DNA of 64,000 nt from Medakamo hakoo. Taxonomy: Eukaryota > Chlorophyta > Trebouxiophyceae > Coccomyxaceae. How positions within the stretch are numbered: the stretch's first letter is position 1; each line of letters opens with the position of its first letter. This document shows, piece after piece, positions 18,638-27,905 of this stretch. The position numbers and the translations under genes are program-made. Where the stretch lies: the NCBI GenBank assembly GCA_026636295.1, contig CP089458.1, positions 186,001 to 250,000 of the forward strand, read 5' to 3'. The notes beneath the pieces are model-generated. The model did no database searches and was not told where the DNA came from. It was given only the letters and a program-made list of their open reading frames with translations.

Positions 18638-20537
18638 GCCCGCGCCCGCGCCCGCCGCCGCGCCGGCCGCCTTCCGCATCGCGCCCGACAGCCTCGCCCG
18701 CGCCCGCCCTCTGTCGGGCGCCTACTTCACACTGGCCGCCTTGGCCGGCCCGGGCGGCGTCCCGGACCGGACGGCGGCCCTGCTGCGGGAGCGCCTGGTG
18801 CAGGGCGGCGGGCGCGTCTTTGACGCGCGCACGACCACGGGCGTGCCGCGGGCGTGCGCCTACGCCCTGTGCCCGCCGTCCCTGCCGCCGCCGCGTGTCA
18901 CGGACCTGGCCCGGTCGTCGTCCGACTGGCGCTTAGTCCCCGAAGCCAACCGCGTCACGGAGGCGTGGCTGGTCCTGTCCCTGGCGGCCGGGCGGCCGCT
19001 CGCGGTCCCGCCGCCCACCACCGCGGCCGGCTCGCTCCCGCCCGGCCTCGCGCCCTTCGACCTGCCCCTCATCCGCCCGCTGCCCCACGCCCTGCCCCTC
19101 CCCTCCTTCGCCGGCCTGCGCCTGTGTTCGTCGGGCGTGGGCGCGGAGGAAAAGGAAGCCATCGCGGAGCTGGGCGGGCTGCTGGGGTGTGACGCCGTCA
19201 CAGATGCGATGAAGCGCGCGACGACCCACCTCCTCGTCCCCTTCCGTGCCGGCGAAAAGTTTCGCCGCGCGCCCGAGTTTGGCGTGACGGCAGTCACGCC
19301 TGCCTGGCTCTACGCGTGCGCCGTGGCCGGGCGGCGCCTGGCGGAGCGGGAGTTTTACCCGCCGCCGCCGCCGCCGGTGCCGGCGGAAGGAGAGGGTGGC
19401 GGGGCGGACGAGGTGGCTGCTCCTGCTGTGCGCGCTGAGCTCGCCGTCCCCGCCGCCGTCCCTGCCCCTCCCCCTCCCCCTCCGCCGCCGCTTGCCGCGG
19501 CCCAGCGCCGGTCCAGCGTGGCCGAGAGCGAGGGCGGCGGCGGCGACGGCGGTGGTGGCGACGCGCCACCGGCTGCTCCGCAGCCTGTCCCGCCACCACC
19601 GCCCGTGCCGCCGGTCGCGGCGGCGCACGCCGCGCCCCCTCCACCCGCCCCGCCGGCCGCCCGATCCCCGCGGCACGTGCCCGCTGTTGCGGGTCCACCG
19701 CTGCCCCCGCCCTCCGCGGACGACGCGGCCGCCGCGTTCGCCGCTTTACGCTCCGCCCTCAATGCGGCGGACGGGCGCGCGCGCGCCGCCACGCCCGCAG
19801 CGACGGCGGGCGCTCCCGCCGCCGCCGGCGCGCGCGCCCGCCCGGCCGCGGGTCCGTCTGGCGCGGCCGCCCTGGCCAAACGGTCTGTGCTGGGCGGAGA
19901 GGGAGGGGGAGCGGCTTCTCCTGCTGCGCCCGCGGCGGCCGACGGCTCTCCCTCTGCCGCCGCCGCCGCCGCCGCGGCCGGCAGCTGTGGCGGCACGCCC
20001 GGCTCGGACGGCGGCGTGCGCCGTTCCTCCCGCCGCCGCCCGCGCCCGCCGCACCCAGACTCCCAGAACTCGGACCCGGCCGCCGTGGCGGCGGCGGCGG
20101 CGGCGGATGGCGGCGGGTCCGGCGGCAGCAACAAGCGACCGCGCCGCGCGCCTCCCGCCCGCCGCCGCGGCGGCGGTGATGGCAGTTGGGGCGCTGGCGC
20201 CGCGACCGCCGCCGCCGCCGGCCCCGTCTCCCTGCTCGACTGCTCCCAGGTCGTCGCGTACGGCGGCGAGGCCGCGGCGGTGGCGGTGGCGCCGGCCCGC
20301 GGTGGTGGTGGGGGCCGCGCCGCCCGCCGCGGCGCCGCGGCGCCTGCCCCACCCGCCGAAGCGGCCTTGCGCCGCCGCCTGGCGTCTGCTGTCGCTGCGG
20401 CAGGGCGGGGCGGGCGTGCCGGCAGAGCTGGCGGTGGGAGCGCGGGTGGTGCTGGAGGCACCGGCGCCGGCGGCGGCGCCCCGCCCGCCGTCGGGTCAGG
20501 CGGCGCGGACGAGCTGGCGGCCATGGGGCTGGTGTGA
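17158..20537 (+). CDS. Five-BRCT protein, TopBP1/Dpb11/MEI1-like
   Basis: Exon 1 (17158-17343) and exon 2 (17568-20537), intron 224 nt, phase 0; 1,051 residues. Five BRCT repeats are recognisable, each with the late Trp and the hydrophobic first strand: roughly 8-95 (TRVAVSGL...VSPDWLHAC, with the intron inside the repeat), 104-195 (LRVCVTGAPGSAK...WDGWV), 307-415 (RVHLMGF...SPAWLRAC), 443-548 (AYFTLAALAG...TEAWLVL) and 575-665 (LRLCSSGVG...TPAWLYAC). The rest is a low-complexity Pro/Ala/Gly tail with basic clusters such as NKRPRRAPPARRR, suggesting nuclear import. TopBP1/Dpb11 proteins bind phosphorylated partners to start replication and activate ATR; the plant homologue MEI1 acts in meiotic repair. 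Five repeats fits the plant type. Partner specificity cannot be read from sequence. Confidence 0.82.
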
Positions 20538-20787
20538 GAGAACACGGGTGTCCCCATGCAAAACACACATGCGACCCAGGCAGCGCACTGCTTTTTTTGT
20601 GTGTGTCTTTTCGTTTGCACACGCCGCCACGCCTCCCCACGCACACACACGCTCGCCCACGGACTAACAGAAAAAAGAAAGGAAAGCGCGCGCGCAACGT
20701 AAGAAAAAGAAATGATCCCCTCCCCCCGTCCCCCTCATGTCGCGGCCGTTGCCACATGCCAGCCCCCCCCCCCCCCCCGTCCTTTTT

Positions 20788-21914
20788 TCACAGGTGTTCG
20801 TCAATCAGCTTTTCCAGCTCGTCCGGCTTCGCGCCCGTCATGACGCCCACCTTCTCCCCGCCCTTCCACAGCTGGAAGGTGGGCACGCTCTTGATGCCCA
20901 GCTCCTTGCCGACCTCCTTGTTGGCGGCATTGCACTCGAACTTGACGGCGACCATGCGCCCGCCGCGCGCGGCCGACATGGCCGCCAGCTTGGGCATCAT
21001 GAGCTTGCACGGCCCGCACCAGGTCGTGTAGAAGTCGACGACGACGAGGGCGTCGCCCGCCGTCTCTTTGATGAAGGGCCAGAAGCTGGTCGCGTCCAGC
21101 TCCAGGAGGCCGGCGGACTCGGCGGCCGCGTCCATCGAAGCGGTCACACCGCCCCCGGTGCTGCCGCCTTCAGCCGACGCGCCCGTTTTGACGGACCGCT
21201 TCAGTTCCTCTTCGTGGGAGGACAGGGCGGCGGCGACGCCGGACCGCATGGACTGCAGGGATTTCAGGGCTTCCTCTTTGGAGGCGCGGACCTGTGAGTG
21301 GTTGAAGGGTAAGGGAGGGGGGGGGGGGGGCAGGATGGAGGGTGAGGGGGTTGGCGGCGGCGAGAGCGGCCGGGTCGCGCGAGGCGCCCTCGGCCAGGAG
21401 TTTTTTTCGCGGCTTCGGCACGCATCGAAACGCGGGTTTTCTGTCTACCCCGCCTGTCAGGCACGATCGTGACAACCCGGCACACCCTCCTGACGAAGAG
21501 GGGCAGGGATGGGGCGGGAGGAACACCCCCCAAACCACGCACCTGGAGGCAGGCCGCGCGGGCGCGGCGGGGTGCGGGCCTGGAATGTGTTTTGGGGACA
21601 AGGGGAGGTGGCGTGAGAAATCGGGCGAGCCTCAGGCCTGTGTCGGACTCTGCGTCGATGCAGGCCGCACGCGGGGAGAGAGGGGCGATGGCTGTAGGCG
21701 AGGCGGGCGCGGTTCTCTCTCTGTGCTCCGCATTTGCTTGGCTTGCAAACGGCGACACGGGGTCCGCGCCGAGGCCGCTCGCAACACACGACCGAAGCAG
21801 GCGGCTCCCCGTCGTGCGTGCACCCTCCAGCCCACACGGCTGTGACCACCAAGCTCTCCTCTTCACGCACCGCGCCAGACAGGGCGTGCAGCGGGTGGAC
21901 AGCGTGGTCTTCAT
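20788..21914 (-). CDS. Thioredoxin f-like, plastid
   Basis: Three exons fit best: 21914-21871 (44 nt), 21579-21543 (37 nt) and 21291-20788, with GTGCGT donors and TTCCAG/CTCACAG acceptors, giving 194 residues. The N-terminus MKTTLSTRCTPCLARP followed by an Arg-rich run is a good transit peptide. The mature part has TTWCGPCKLMMPKL (active-site WCGPC) and ends VPTFQLWKGGEKVG...TGAKPDELEKL, the TGAK.D.L pattern typical of thioredoxin f. The extra Cys of f-types (DCN in plants) is present as VKFECNAANK. Thioredoxin f reduces light-regulated Calvin-cycle enzymes in the stroma, receiving electrons from ferredoxin-thioredoxin reductase. Reading the 5' part without splicing yields a longer, poorly coding extension, which I reject. 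RlmA lies 90 bp upstream on the same strand. Confidence 0.83.
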
Positions 21915-22004
21915 GCCGATCTTGCTCTTGCAGTTGTTTTTTTGGACGACGACGCAGGAGAGAGAAGAAAAAACGCGCGACTGGGTGTGTGCCTGTGGCC
22001 TCAC

Positions 22005-23078
22005 TCAAAACTCAAACCTCTCCACAAACACGTCCACGCCCGTCTCCAGGACGACCCCCCGCTGCTGCGCCCACCCGCTCGCCATGTCTCGCCCTGAGCT
22101 GAACAGGAAGGGCGTCATGGTCAGCAGGGCGGCCGCGGCCGGGCCGTCCAAGGCCAGGTCGAACGAGACGCGCGCGCGGTCGACCCGTCGCCCGCCTGGC
22201 TGCCGCGCCTCGTCCTCATCCTCCTCCTCGCCGTCAAACCGCGCCCGCCCGCCGTACACCGCCCTCTTGAGGCCGTCCAAGTGGCGGGGAGCCGGCCGCA
22301 CGACAACCACGCACCCACCCGGTTTCAGCACGCGCCGCACCTCGGCCTCGGGCGGCAGCGGCGCCATCGCGACCAGCAGCGCGTCCACGGAGGCGCGGCC
22401 CAGCGGCAGCACGAACGACGACGCGACCGCAAGCCGGGCGGCGGCCTTCAACCTCGCCGCCGCCAGGCGAATGGCCGGCTTGGACACGTCTACGCCCAGC
22501 AGGGCGACGGGCGACGCAGGACGGGGTGGTGCGAGCGCGGACGCGAGGGCACACAGGTACGAGCCCTCCCCGCACCCCGCGTCCAGGACGGTCCTGGTGG
22601 CGGGCGGACGGTCGGCCGCCGCCGCCGCGTGGCCCAGCCCCGTCACCACGGCGTCCGCGGCAGCGTCCAGCACGCGGTCATAGTGCCCGCCATCGAAAAA
22701 GCTCCGCCTCGCCCTCACCTGTGCCTCCGCATCACCCGGCGGCCCCGCGGTCGCCCTTTTCTTCCGGCCTGTGGGCATCAAAAACACGTGGCCTTCCTTG
22801 GCGCGGTCGTGCGAATGGCCGGCAGGGCAGACGAGCGGCGGGAGGCGGGCTGAGGTGGACGGTGCTGCATGGAGCGGTCCGCCGCACACGGGGCAGAGCC
22901 AGGGCGGCTCGTCGGCCGGTGGGAGGGCGGGCGACGGGGCCGGGTGGTGGTGGGTGGATGGCGTGGCGCGGGCGGCCGCACGCGCGAGGGGCGGCTTCCC
23001 GGTGCGGTGGGGCCGCCCCGCTCGCCTCCTCGGCCACGGCTGGGAGCTGTACCACGTCCGCGCCCAGGCGGTCGCCAT
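22005..23078 (-). CDS. RlmA-type 23S rRNA (guanine-N1) methyltransferase
   Basis: Intronless, 357 residues. The N-terminal zinc-finger pattern WLCPVCGGPL...LVCPAGHSHDRAKEGHVFLMP is characteristic of RlmA proteins (Cys-x2-Cys, then Cys-x3-His and the FDxAKEGY-type motif). PPGD...VRARRSFFDGGHYDRV matches the conserved linker. The SAM-binding motif TVLDAGCGEGSYL and the ALLGVDVSKPAIRLAA strand follow, then the late CVVVVRP strand. Bacterial RlmA methylates G745/G748 of 23S rRNA, so a plastid rRNA target is the likely inference; the N-terminal ~45 residues, rich in Arg, Pro and Ala, could be a transit peptide. In bacteria the modification affects macrolide or viomycin sensitivity. It is divergent from the ABCB gene. 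Confidence 0.85.
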   Translation of the reverse strand: MATAWARTWYSSQPWPRRRAGRPHRTGKPPLARAAARATPSTHHHPAPSPALPPADEPPWLCPVCGGPLHAAPSTSARLPPLVCPAGHSHDRAKEGHVFLMPTGRKKRATAGPPGDAEAQVRARRSFFDGGHYDRVLDAAADAVVTGLGHAAAAADRPPATRTVLDAGCGEGSYLCALASALAPPRPASPVALLGVDVSKPAIRLAAARLKAAARLAVASSFVLPLGRASVDALLVAMAPLPPEAEVRRVLKPGGCVVVVRPAPRHLDGLKRAVYGGRARFDGEEEDEDEARQPGGRRVDRARVSFDLALDGPAAAALLTMTPFLFSSGRDMASGWAQQRGVVLETGVDVFVERFEF

Positions 23079-23243
23079 GGCTTTGGCGAGGGTCGGTGGC
23101 CCGTTGCCACACCCTCTGCCGTCGAAAGTTTTGTGTTCTGTTGTGGCGAATGCTAGCCGAGAGCGCTCACTGTTCTATAAAAAGAAAGCCGTGCCGGGCG
23201 CACACACGGGGGCACTGCTGCCCATGCCCGCCTGCTGCCTGAA
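23079..23243 (+). promoter_or_regulatory. 165-bp bidirectional promoter with TATA box
   Basis: Spacer between divergent RlmA and ABCB starts. TATAAAAAG begins at 23176 on the + strand, 68 bp before the ABCB ATG, the same distance as the TATA element of the DPE2 gene. No matching TATA is seen on the RlmA side. Confidence 0.6.
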
Positions 23244-25427
23244 ATGCGCGTAGCTGTGGCCACAGCGCCGCTGCTCGGCGCGGGCCGGGAGATGCGGCCG
23301 CGGGCACCGCCGGCCGTCGTTAGCCCGTCGTGGCCAGCGCGGCTCGGCCGCGTGTCCTCGGCCGCGCCCGCCACCCCAGCGCGGCGGCTCTGCCGCGTGT
23401 CCGCGGCCGCGGCCGCCACCACCGCCTCCCCACCCACCCCGCCGCCGCCCTCCCCGCTCCGCGCCCTGTGGCACCTGCTCTGGCCGCCGGGAGCGGACGA
23501 CGCCTTACGCGAACTGTCGGCCGCCGACCCTTCCCTCGCCTCGACAGCTCGCCCCCCGCCCACACCGGTGGGGGCCCTGCCGCGCGCGCTGCCACCACTC
23601 CCGCCCGACTCGGCGCCGGGCCTGGGCCCGACCCTGCGCTTCCTCGCCGCGACCGCGGCGGCGGACCCGCACCTGTGCGCGCGGGCGGCACTGTCCGTCG
23701 CCCTCATCCTCATTTCGAAACTCGCCGGCCTGGCGGCGCCGCTGCAGTTGAAAACGGCCGTGGACGCGATGGGCGCCGGCGGAGATGGCACGCCCGCCGC
23801 GCTGCGCGCGCTCGCTTTTTTCTCGGCGGCCCGCCTCATTTCGGCGTGCGCGCGCGAAGCGAAAGGACCGCTCTTCATGCCGGTCGCGCAAGCCGCGGCG
23901 CGGTCCGTGGCGGCGGGCGCGTTCTCGCACGTCCTGTCCCTGGACCCCGGCTTTCACCTGAGCCGGCGGGCCGGCTCCCTGGCCCGGTGCCTGGAGCGCG
24001 GGACGCGCGGCGTGGCCATGGTCTGGCGCGCCGCCGCGTTCACCTTCCTGCCGACGGCGGTGGAGCTCGGCTTTGTGTGCGCGCTGCTGGCCTCGCGCTT
24101 CACGCCGGCCGCGGCGGCCGGGACGGCCCTGACGTTCGCCGCCTACACGGCCTACACCATTGCCCTGACCCGGGCCGCGGTGGCCGTGCGCGCCAAAATG
24201 GTGGCCCTGGACGCCGCGGCGCGCGGCAAGGCCGTCGAGGCCCTGTCGTCGGTCGAGGCCGTGCGCTCGGCCGGCGCCGCCACGTGGGAGGCCAGGGAAT
24301 GGGACGGCCTGTTGGTGGCTGAACAGGCCGCGGCCGTGCAAACAGAACGCCTGTCCGCGTGCCTCAACGCCGGCCAGGCGGCCATCCTGACCCTCGGCCT
24401 GGGCGCCGTCATGGCGTCCGTCGCGTCGTCGCCCGGCGCGTCGGCGGGCGACCTCGTCGCCGCCCAGGGCCTCCTGCTCCAAGCCGCGGCGCCACTGTCC
24501 TTCCTGGGCTGGTTTTACAAGGAGCTGCGCACGTCGCTGGTGGACCTGGCCGACCTGTTTGCGCTGTTGCGCACGCGCAGTGCCCTGCCCGACGGGACGT
24601 CGTCCCTGCCGCCGGGGAAGGAGCCGCTGGCCGTGCAGCTGGACGGCGTCTCCTTCACCTACGCGCCCGGCCGGCCGCCCGTGCTGGACGGCCTCTCGCT
24701 CTCCATCCCGGCGGGCAGGTCCGTCGCGATCGTCGGGCCGTCGGGGTCGGGCAAGTCGACGCTGTTGCGCCTGCTCACGCGGTCGTACGACCCGGACGCT
24801 GGGACCGTCCGCCTGGGCGGCGTGGACGCCCGCGACCTGCGCGCCTCCGACATCGCGGCGGCCGTCGCCGTCGTCCCCCAGGACACGACGCTTTGGCACG
24901 ACACGATTGCACGCAACATCGCGTACGGCCCGAACCCGGACGCCATCCCGCGGGCCGCCGTCGAAGCGGCGGCAGCGGCGGCGGCGCTGGGCCCCGCCCT
25001 CGCCCGCATGCCGGCCGGCCTCGACACCCTCGTCGGCGCGGGCGGCGCCCGCCTGTCCGGCGGCGAGCGTCAGCGCGTCGCCATCGCCCGGGCCTGCCTG
25101 CGCGACCCGCGCCTGCTGCTGGCCGACGAAGCGACGAGCGCGCTGGATTCGGCGACGGAGGCGGGCGTCATGGCCTCCCTGGCGTCGGTGGCGCGGGCGC
25201 GGACGGCCGTGTTCGTCGCGCACAGGCTGTCGTCCGTGGCCGGCGTCGTCGACGAGATCGTCGTGCTGCGGCACGGCAAAGTGGTCGAACGCGGCCCGCA
25301 CGCCGACTTGGTCGCGGCGGGCGGTGTGTATGCCCGGATGTGGGCGGCGCAAGCGGGCGGCGGCGGGAGTGGTGGTGGGGGTGGGAGCGTCGCCGCGGCC
25401 GCGGCCGACCTGCTGGAAGTGGCTTGA
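23244..25427 (+). CDS. ABCB half-transporter (ATM/HMT-like), organellar
   Basis: Intronless, 727 residues: one membrane domain and one ATPase domain, so it must dimerise. The N-terminal ~120 residues are Arg/Ala/Pro-rich with no acidic clusters and look like an organelle-targeting region. The membrane domain has the ATM/HMT-type stretch AYTAYTIALTRAAVAVRAK and the following EALSSVEAVRSAGAATWEA. The ATPase domain has Walker A VGPSGSGKSTLLR (near residue 497), Q-loop VVPQDTTLWHDTI, signature LSGGERQR (near 605), Walker B LLLADEATSALD and H-loop FVAHRLSS, all intact. ATM-class carriers export a sulfur-glutathione species from mitochondria; HMT-class move metal-chelating peptides into vacuoles. 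The targeting region favours an organelle, but the substrate remains open. The C-terminus is Gly-rich. Confidence 0.85.
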   Translation: MRVAVATAPLLGAGREMRPRAPPAVVSPSWPARLGRVSSAAPATPARRLCRVSAAAAATTASPPTPPPPSPLRALWHLLWPPGADDALRELSAADPSLASTARPPPTPVGALPRALPPLPPDSAPGLGPTLRFLAATAAADPHLCARAALSVALILISKLAGLAAPLQLKTAVDAMGAGGDGTPAALRALAFFSAARLISACAREAKGPLFMPVAQAAARSVAAGAFSHVLSLDPGFHLSRRAGSLARCLERGTRGVAMVWRAAAFTFLPTAVELGFVCALLASRFTPAAAAGTALTFAAYTAYTIALTRAAVAVRAKMVALDAAARGKAVEALSSVEAVRSAGAATWEAREWDGLLVAEQAAAVQTERLSACLNAGQAAILTLGLGAVMASVASSPGASAGDLVAAQGLLLQAAAPLSFLGWFYKELRTSLVDLADLFALLRTRSALPDGTSSLPPGKEPLAVQLDGVSFTYAPGRPPVLDGLSLSIPAGRSVAIVGPSGSGKSTLLRLLTRSYDPDAGTVRLGGVDARDLRASDIAAAVAVVPQDTTLWHDTIARNIAYGPNPDAIPRAAVEAAAAAAALGPALARMPAGLDTLVGAGGARLSGGERQRVAIARACLRDPRLLLADEATSALDSATEAGVMASLASVARARTAVFVAHRLSSVAGVVDEIVVLRHGKVVERGPHADLVAAGGVYARMWAAQAGGGGSGGGGGSVAAAAADLLEVA

Positions 25428-25548
25428 GAGCATGTGAATTGGTAGCGAGCAGCGGCGTTGTGTGTGTGTGTGTGGCGTGCGGCGGGACGTGGGTGGTGCA
25501 AAAAAAAACCGCCGGACACCCTAGGTTTTTCGCCCGTCCCTGCCCTTT

Positions 25549-26875
25549 TTACTCGTCCCCGCCGTCTTCGCCCTCCCCGGCCTCGAAGCCCACGTCCTCA
25601 AACGCCAGCTCCACAAACTGCCCGCTGAGGAGGACGTACATGCCCACGAGCGCACCCACGGTGCCCAACCACAGAGCATTGCCTTTCGCCACGCTCAGTT
25701 TTTTCTGGGCCGTCCGCCCGCCGCCGCCCGACGCCCGCCTGGCGCCGCCGCCACCGGCCGACGCACGCTTGGGCGCGCCCGCCGCGCCCGCCCGCCGCCA
25801 CTCGGCCTGCGCCGCCTCCGCCCGGGCCGCCCAGTCGGCGTCGCCTGCGGACCCTCCTCCGCCGCGCGGTGGGGGCGGGCCCAGGGCCGCCAGCCGGGAC
25901 GCGACGGCGTCGACGTAGGCGCCCAGGCGCGGGCGCGCGTCCAGGGCTGCCCGGAGCTCCGGCGCCGCCACGGGCGCCGCCCGGTGGAAGGACAGGTGGG
26001 CGTAGAGCAACGCGTCCAGACTGCACGGCCGGTCACCAAAGAACCAGGGCCCAGGCGAGGCGGCCAAGCGGTCTGCCAGGGCGGCGGCCGCGGCCGCGGC
26101 GTCGCCGTAAATCCGGTCCCTCGCGCCGGCCAGCCCACCACCCCCGCCCCCAAACCGGCGTTCCGCGGCCTTGCGCGCGGACCGGGGCAGGAGCGTGCTG
26201 AGCGGGAACGGCAAGTCTGCTGCATACGCGGCCTTTGCGGCCTCGTACGTAGCCGGCTCGCACCAGGTGGAGAAGGACGACGCCGGCTCCAGCGCGGCGC
26301 GGGCGAGGCAGGCGAAGGCCGCGGCTTCGGCGCGCTGGGCGGGCGACAGCCACGCATCCAAATCAGCTCCCTGGGTTTTGGCGTACTCGATGATGGCCGC
26401 TGCTGCGTCGGCAGGGGCGGAGGGCGAGGAGGCGGGGGCGTCGATGAGCTCGCCGCGGTGTTCCAGGGACGGGGTCACGCCTGGAGGGGCGGGGGCGGGG
26501 CGGGGGGCGGGGCGGGGGAGGTGAGCGCGCGTGCGCGAGGAAAAGAACGGCGCAAACAGAAGCGAGGCGCGCCTCGCTCACGCCCGCAGCACATGGCCGC
26601 GGTCGCGCACGGCCACCTCCTCGTCTACCACAAGCGAATCGGCATTGGTGGGCGCGAGAGCAGGGCCCGCCACGCGCCAATGCGACGGGGACAACACGCG
26701 CCGCGCCGCATCAACGACACTCACCCGTCGGCGCGGAGCGACTGAGGCTGCACTCTTGCACTGACAGCGCCACACCCGCCAGGTGCAAGTACACGTAAGC
26801 CTGAGTGGATGAGGGGTCCAGGGAGGGCAAGCCCCATCCATTTTCGGTGACGTAGAGCAGGAAGTCGTCGCTCAT
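25549..26875 (-). CDS. Metaxin-like outer mitochondrial membrane import protein
   Basis: Three exons are proposed: 26875-26725, 26624-26582 and 26480-25549. Content matches plant metaxin: start MSDDFLLYVTENGWGLPS (thioredoxin-like strand), then VVDEEVAVRDRGHVL, a GST-like helical part with IIEYAKTQGADLDAWL, SSFSTWCEPATYE, DLPFPLSTLLP and the signature FFGDRPCSLDALLYAHLSF, and a C-terminal membrane anchor ALWLGTVGALVGMYVLL with an acidic tail. Metaxins cooperate with SAM50 in beta-barrel insertion. The exon 2/exon 3 junction does not keep frame with canonical sites: exon 2 ends in phase 2 before GTGAGC, while exon 3 begins at CCAG needing phase 1. Either a sequence error, a non-canonical site, or a wrong exon 2 explains this. 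The exon 1/exon 2 join is in frame but uses a TAG acceptor. Confidence 0.75.
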
Positions 26876-26963
26876 TATTTTTTTTCGTGTGCAAAGAGAG
26901 AGAGAGAGACAACACTTCAGAGACCTGCTGGTGCCCTTTTGTTCTCCCATGCTCTCTCACGTC

Positions 26964-27812
26964 CTACATCACACTCCCTGAGATCGCCCAGCCCACCATG
27001 CCCGCTGCCAGGCCCAGCCCACCCAGCAACACGGCATCCCGGCCGGGAGTCTCGAAATACACGCCGGGAAGGCCTCTGCCCGCCGGAGGGTCCGCGCACG
27101 CCGTGCGCTCCAGCCATGCACAGTAGACCTCGTCCAGCCGCGCCGCCCGGGCGCCACTGACCAGGCGGCCCAGGTACGCTGCCGGCGGCGGCAGGCTGCG
27201 CCCGCCTTTGAGCCGGTGGAGTGGGGAGGACACAAACGCCCGGGCGGTGGTGGGCGAGGACGGCGGCGCCTCGTACGCCTGCACCCCCACCTCCGTCCAC
27301 CGGTACCCGACCTCCGCCCGTTCCAGCGCCTTCCAGCCGGCCGCGTCCAGGCCGTACAGGACGCCGTGCGGGGGCGGGCTTGTGGTGGTGGCTGGCTCAC
27401 CACCATCCCTGCTGTCCACCAGCGTCGCAAAGGCGGCCCGGTGCGCAAAAGCCAGGCGCAGGGATGGAGGGGAGACGAGGACGGCGGGGCGGGCGAAGGC
27501 TGGTGTCACGCCGCGGCGAGCTAACACGGCCGGGTCCATGTTGGCGCCGTACGCGAAATAGAGGACGGGCGCCGTGATGGGCTGCCCGGATGGGCCGGGG
27601 TCGGGTCGGTCGTTGGCGGAGCGGGGTGTCGGCGCGCTGCTGTCCGGTGCCGCCGCCGCCGCCGCCACCGGGCGCGCCTCCCTCCTCCTTCGACCGGTGG
27701 GAGGAGATCGGGCCTCGCCTGCCACGCTGCCCTGCCTGGACAGCAGCATGGGAGGTGCAGCAGGCGTGGAGGCGCGCGCGCGCAGCAATGAATGAATGGC
27801 TCTGGCTAGCAT
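26964..27812 (-). CDS. Gamma-glutamylcyclotransferase-fold (AIG2-like) protein
   Basis: Intronless, 282 residues. The N-terminal ~80 residues are Arg/Ala/Pro-rich, possibly an organelle-targeting region. The fold then starts with the diagnostic YFAYGANMD substrate loop, followed by LRLAFAHRAAFATLV, HGVLYGLDAAGWKALERAEVGYRWTEV split around the catalytic-position Glu (ERAE), and EAYLGRLVSG-like region. A C-terminal hydrophobic segment (LLGGLGLAAGMVGWAIS) suggests a tail anchor, unusual for this family. GGCT enzymes release 5-oxoproline from gamma-glutamyl amino acids or glutathione; AIG2-like members often have untested activity. It sits between metaxin (same strand, 88 bp downstream) and the divergent WD40 gene. 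Confidence 0.75.
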   Translation of the reverse strand: MLARAIHSLLRARASTPAAPPMLLSRQGSVAGEARSPPTGRRRREARPVAAAAAAPDSSAPTPRSANDRPDPGPSGQPITAPVLYFAYGANMDPAVLARRGVTPAFARPAVLVSPPSLRLAFAHRAAFATLVDSRDGGEPATTTSPPPHGVLYGLDAAGWKALERAEVGYRWTEVGVQAYEAPPSSPTTARAFVSSPLHRLKGGRSLPPPAAYLGRLVSGARAARLDEVYCAWLERTACADPPAGRGLPGVYFETPGRDAVLLGGLGLAAGMVGWAISGSVM

Positions 27813-27905
27813 GGAGCTCTCTCTCTTCTCACTGCCCGCTTTGCGGGCGCCGTCAATCCTCTCGTTTTTCCGGAAACGCGCGACCCTCGTCCTCCCTCTT
27901 GAACC
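27813..27905. promoter_or_regulatory. 93-bp bidirectional promoter
   Basis: Only 93 bp separate the start codons of the AIG2-like (-) and WD40 (+) genes, so core promoters and 5' UTRs must be very short or overlap. No TATA element is seen on either strand. Confidence 0.5.

Noticed and set aside
21264-21870. Unspliced N-terminal extension of thioredoxin f
   Set aside because: It would add ~127 poorly biased residues, and good donors and acceptors define a three-exon path instead.
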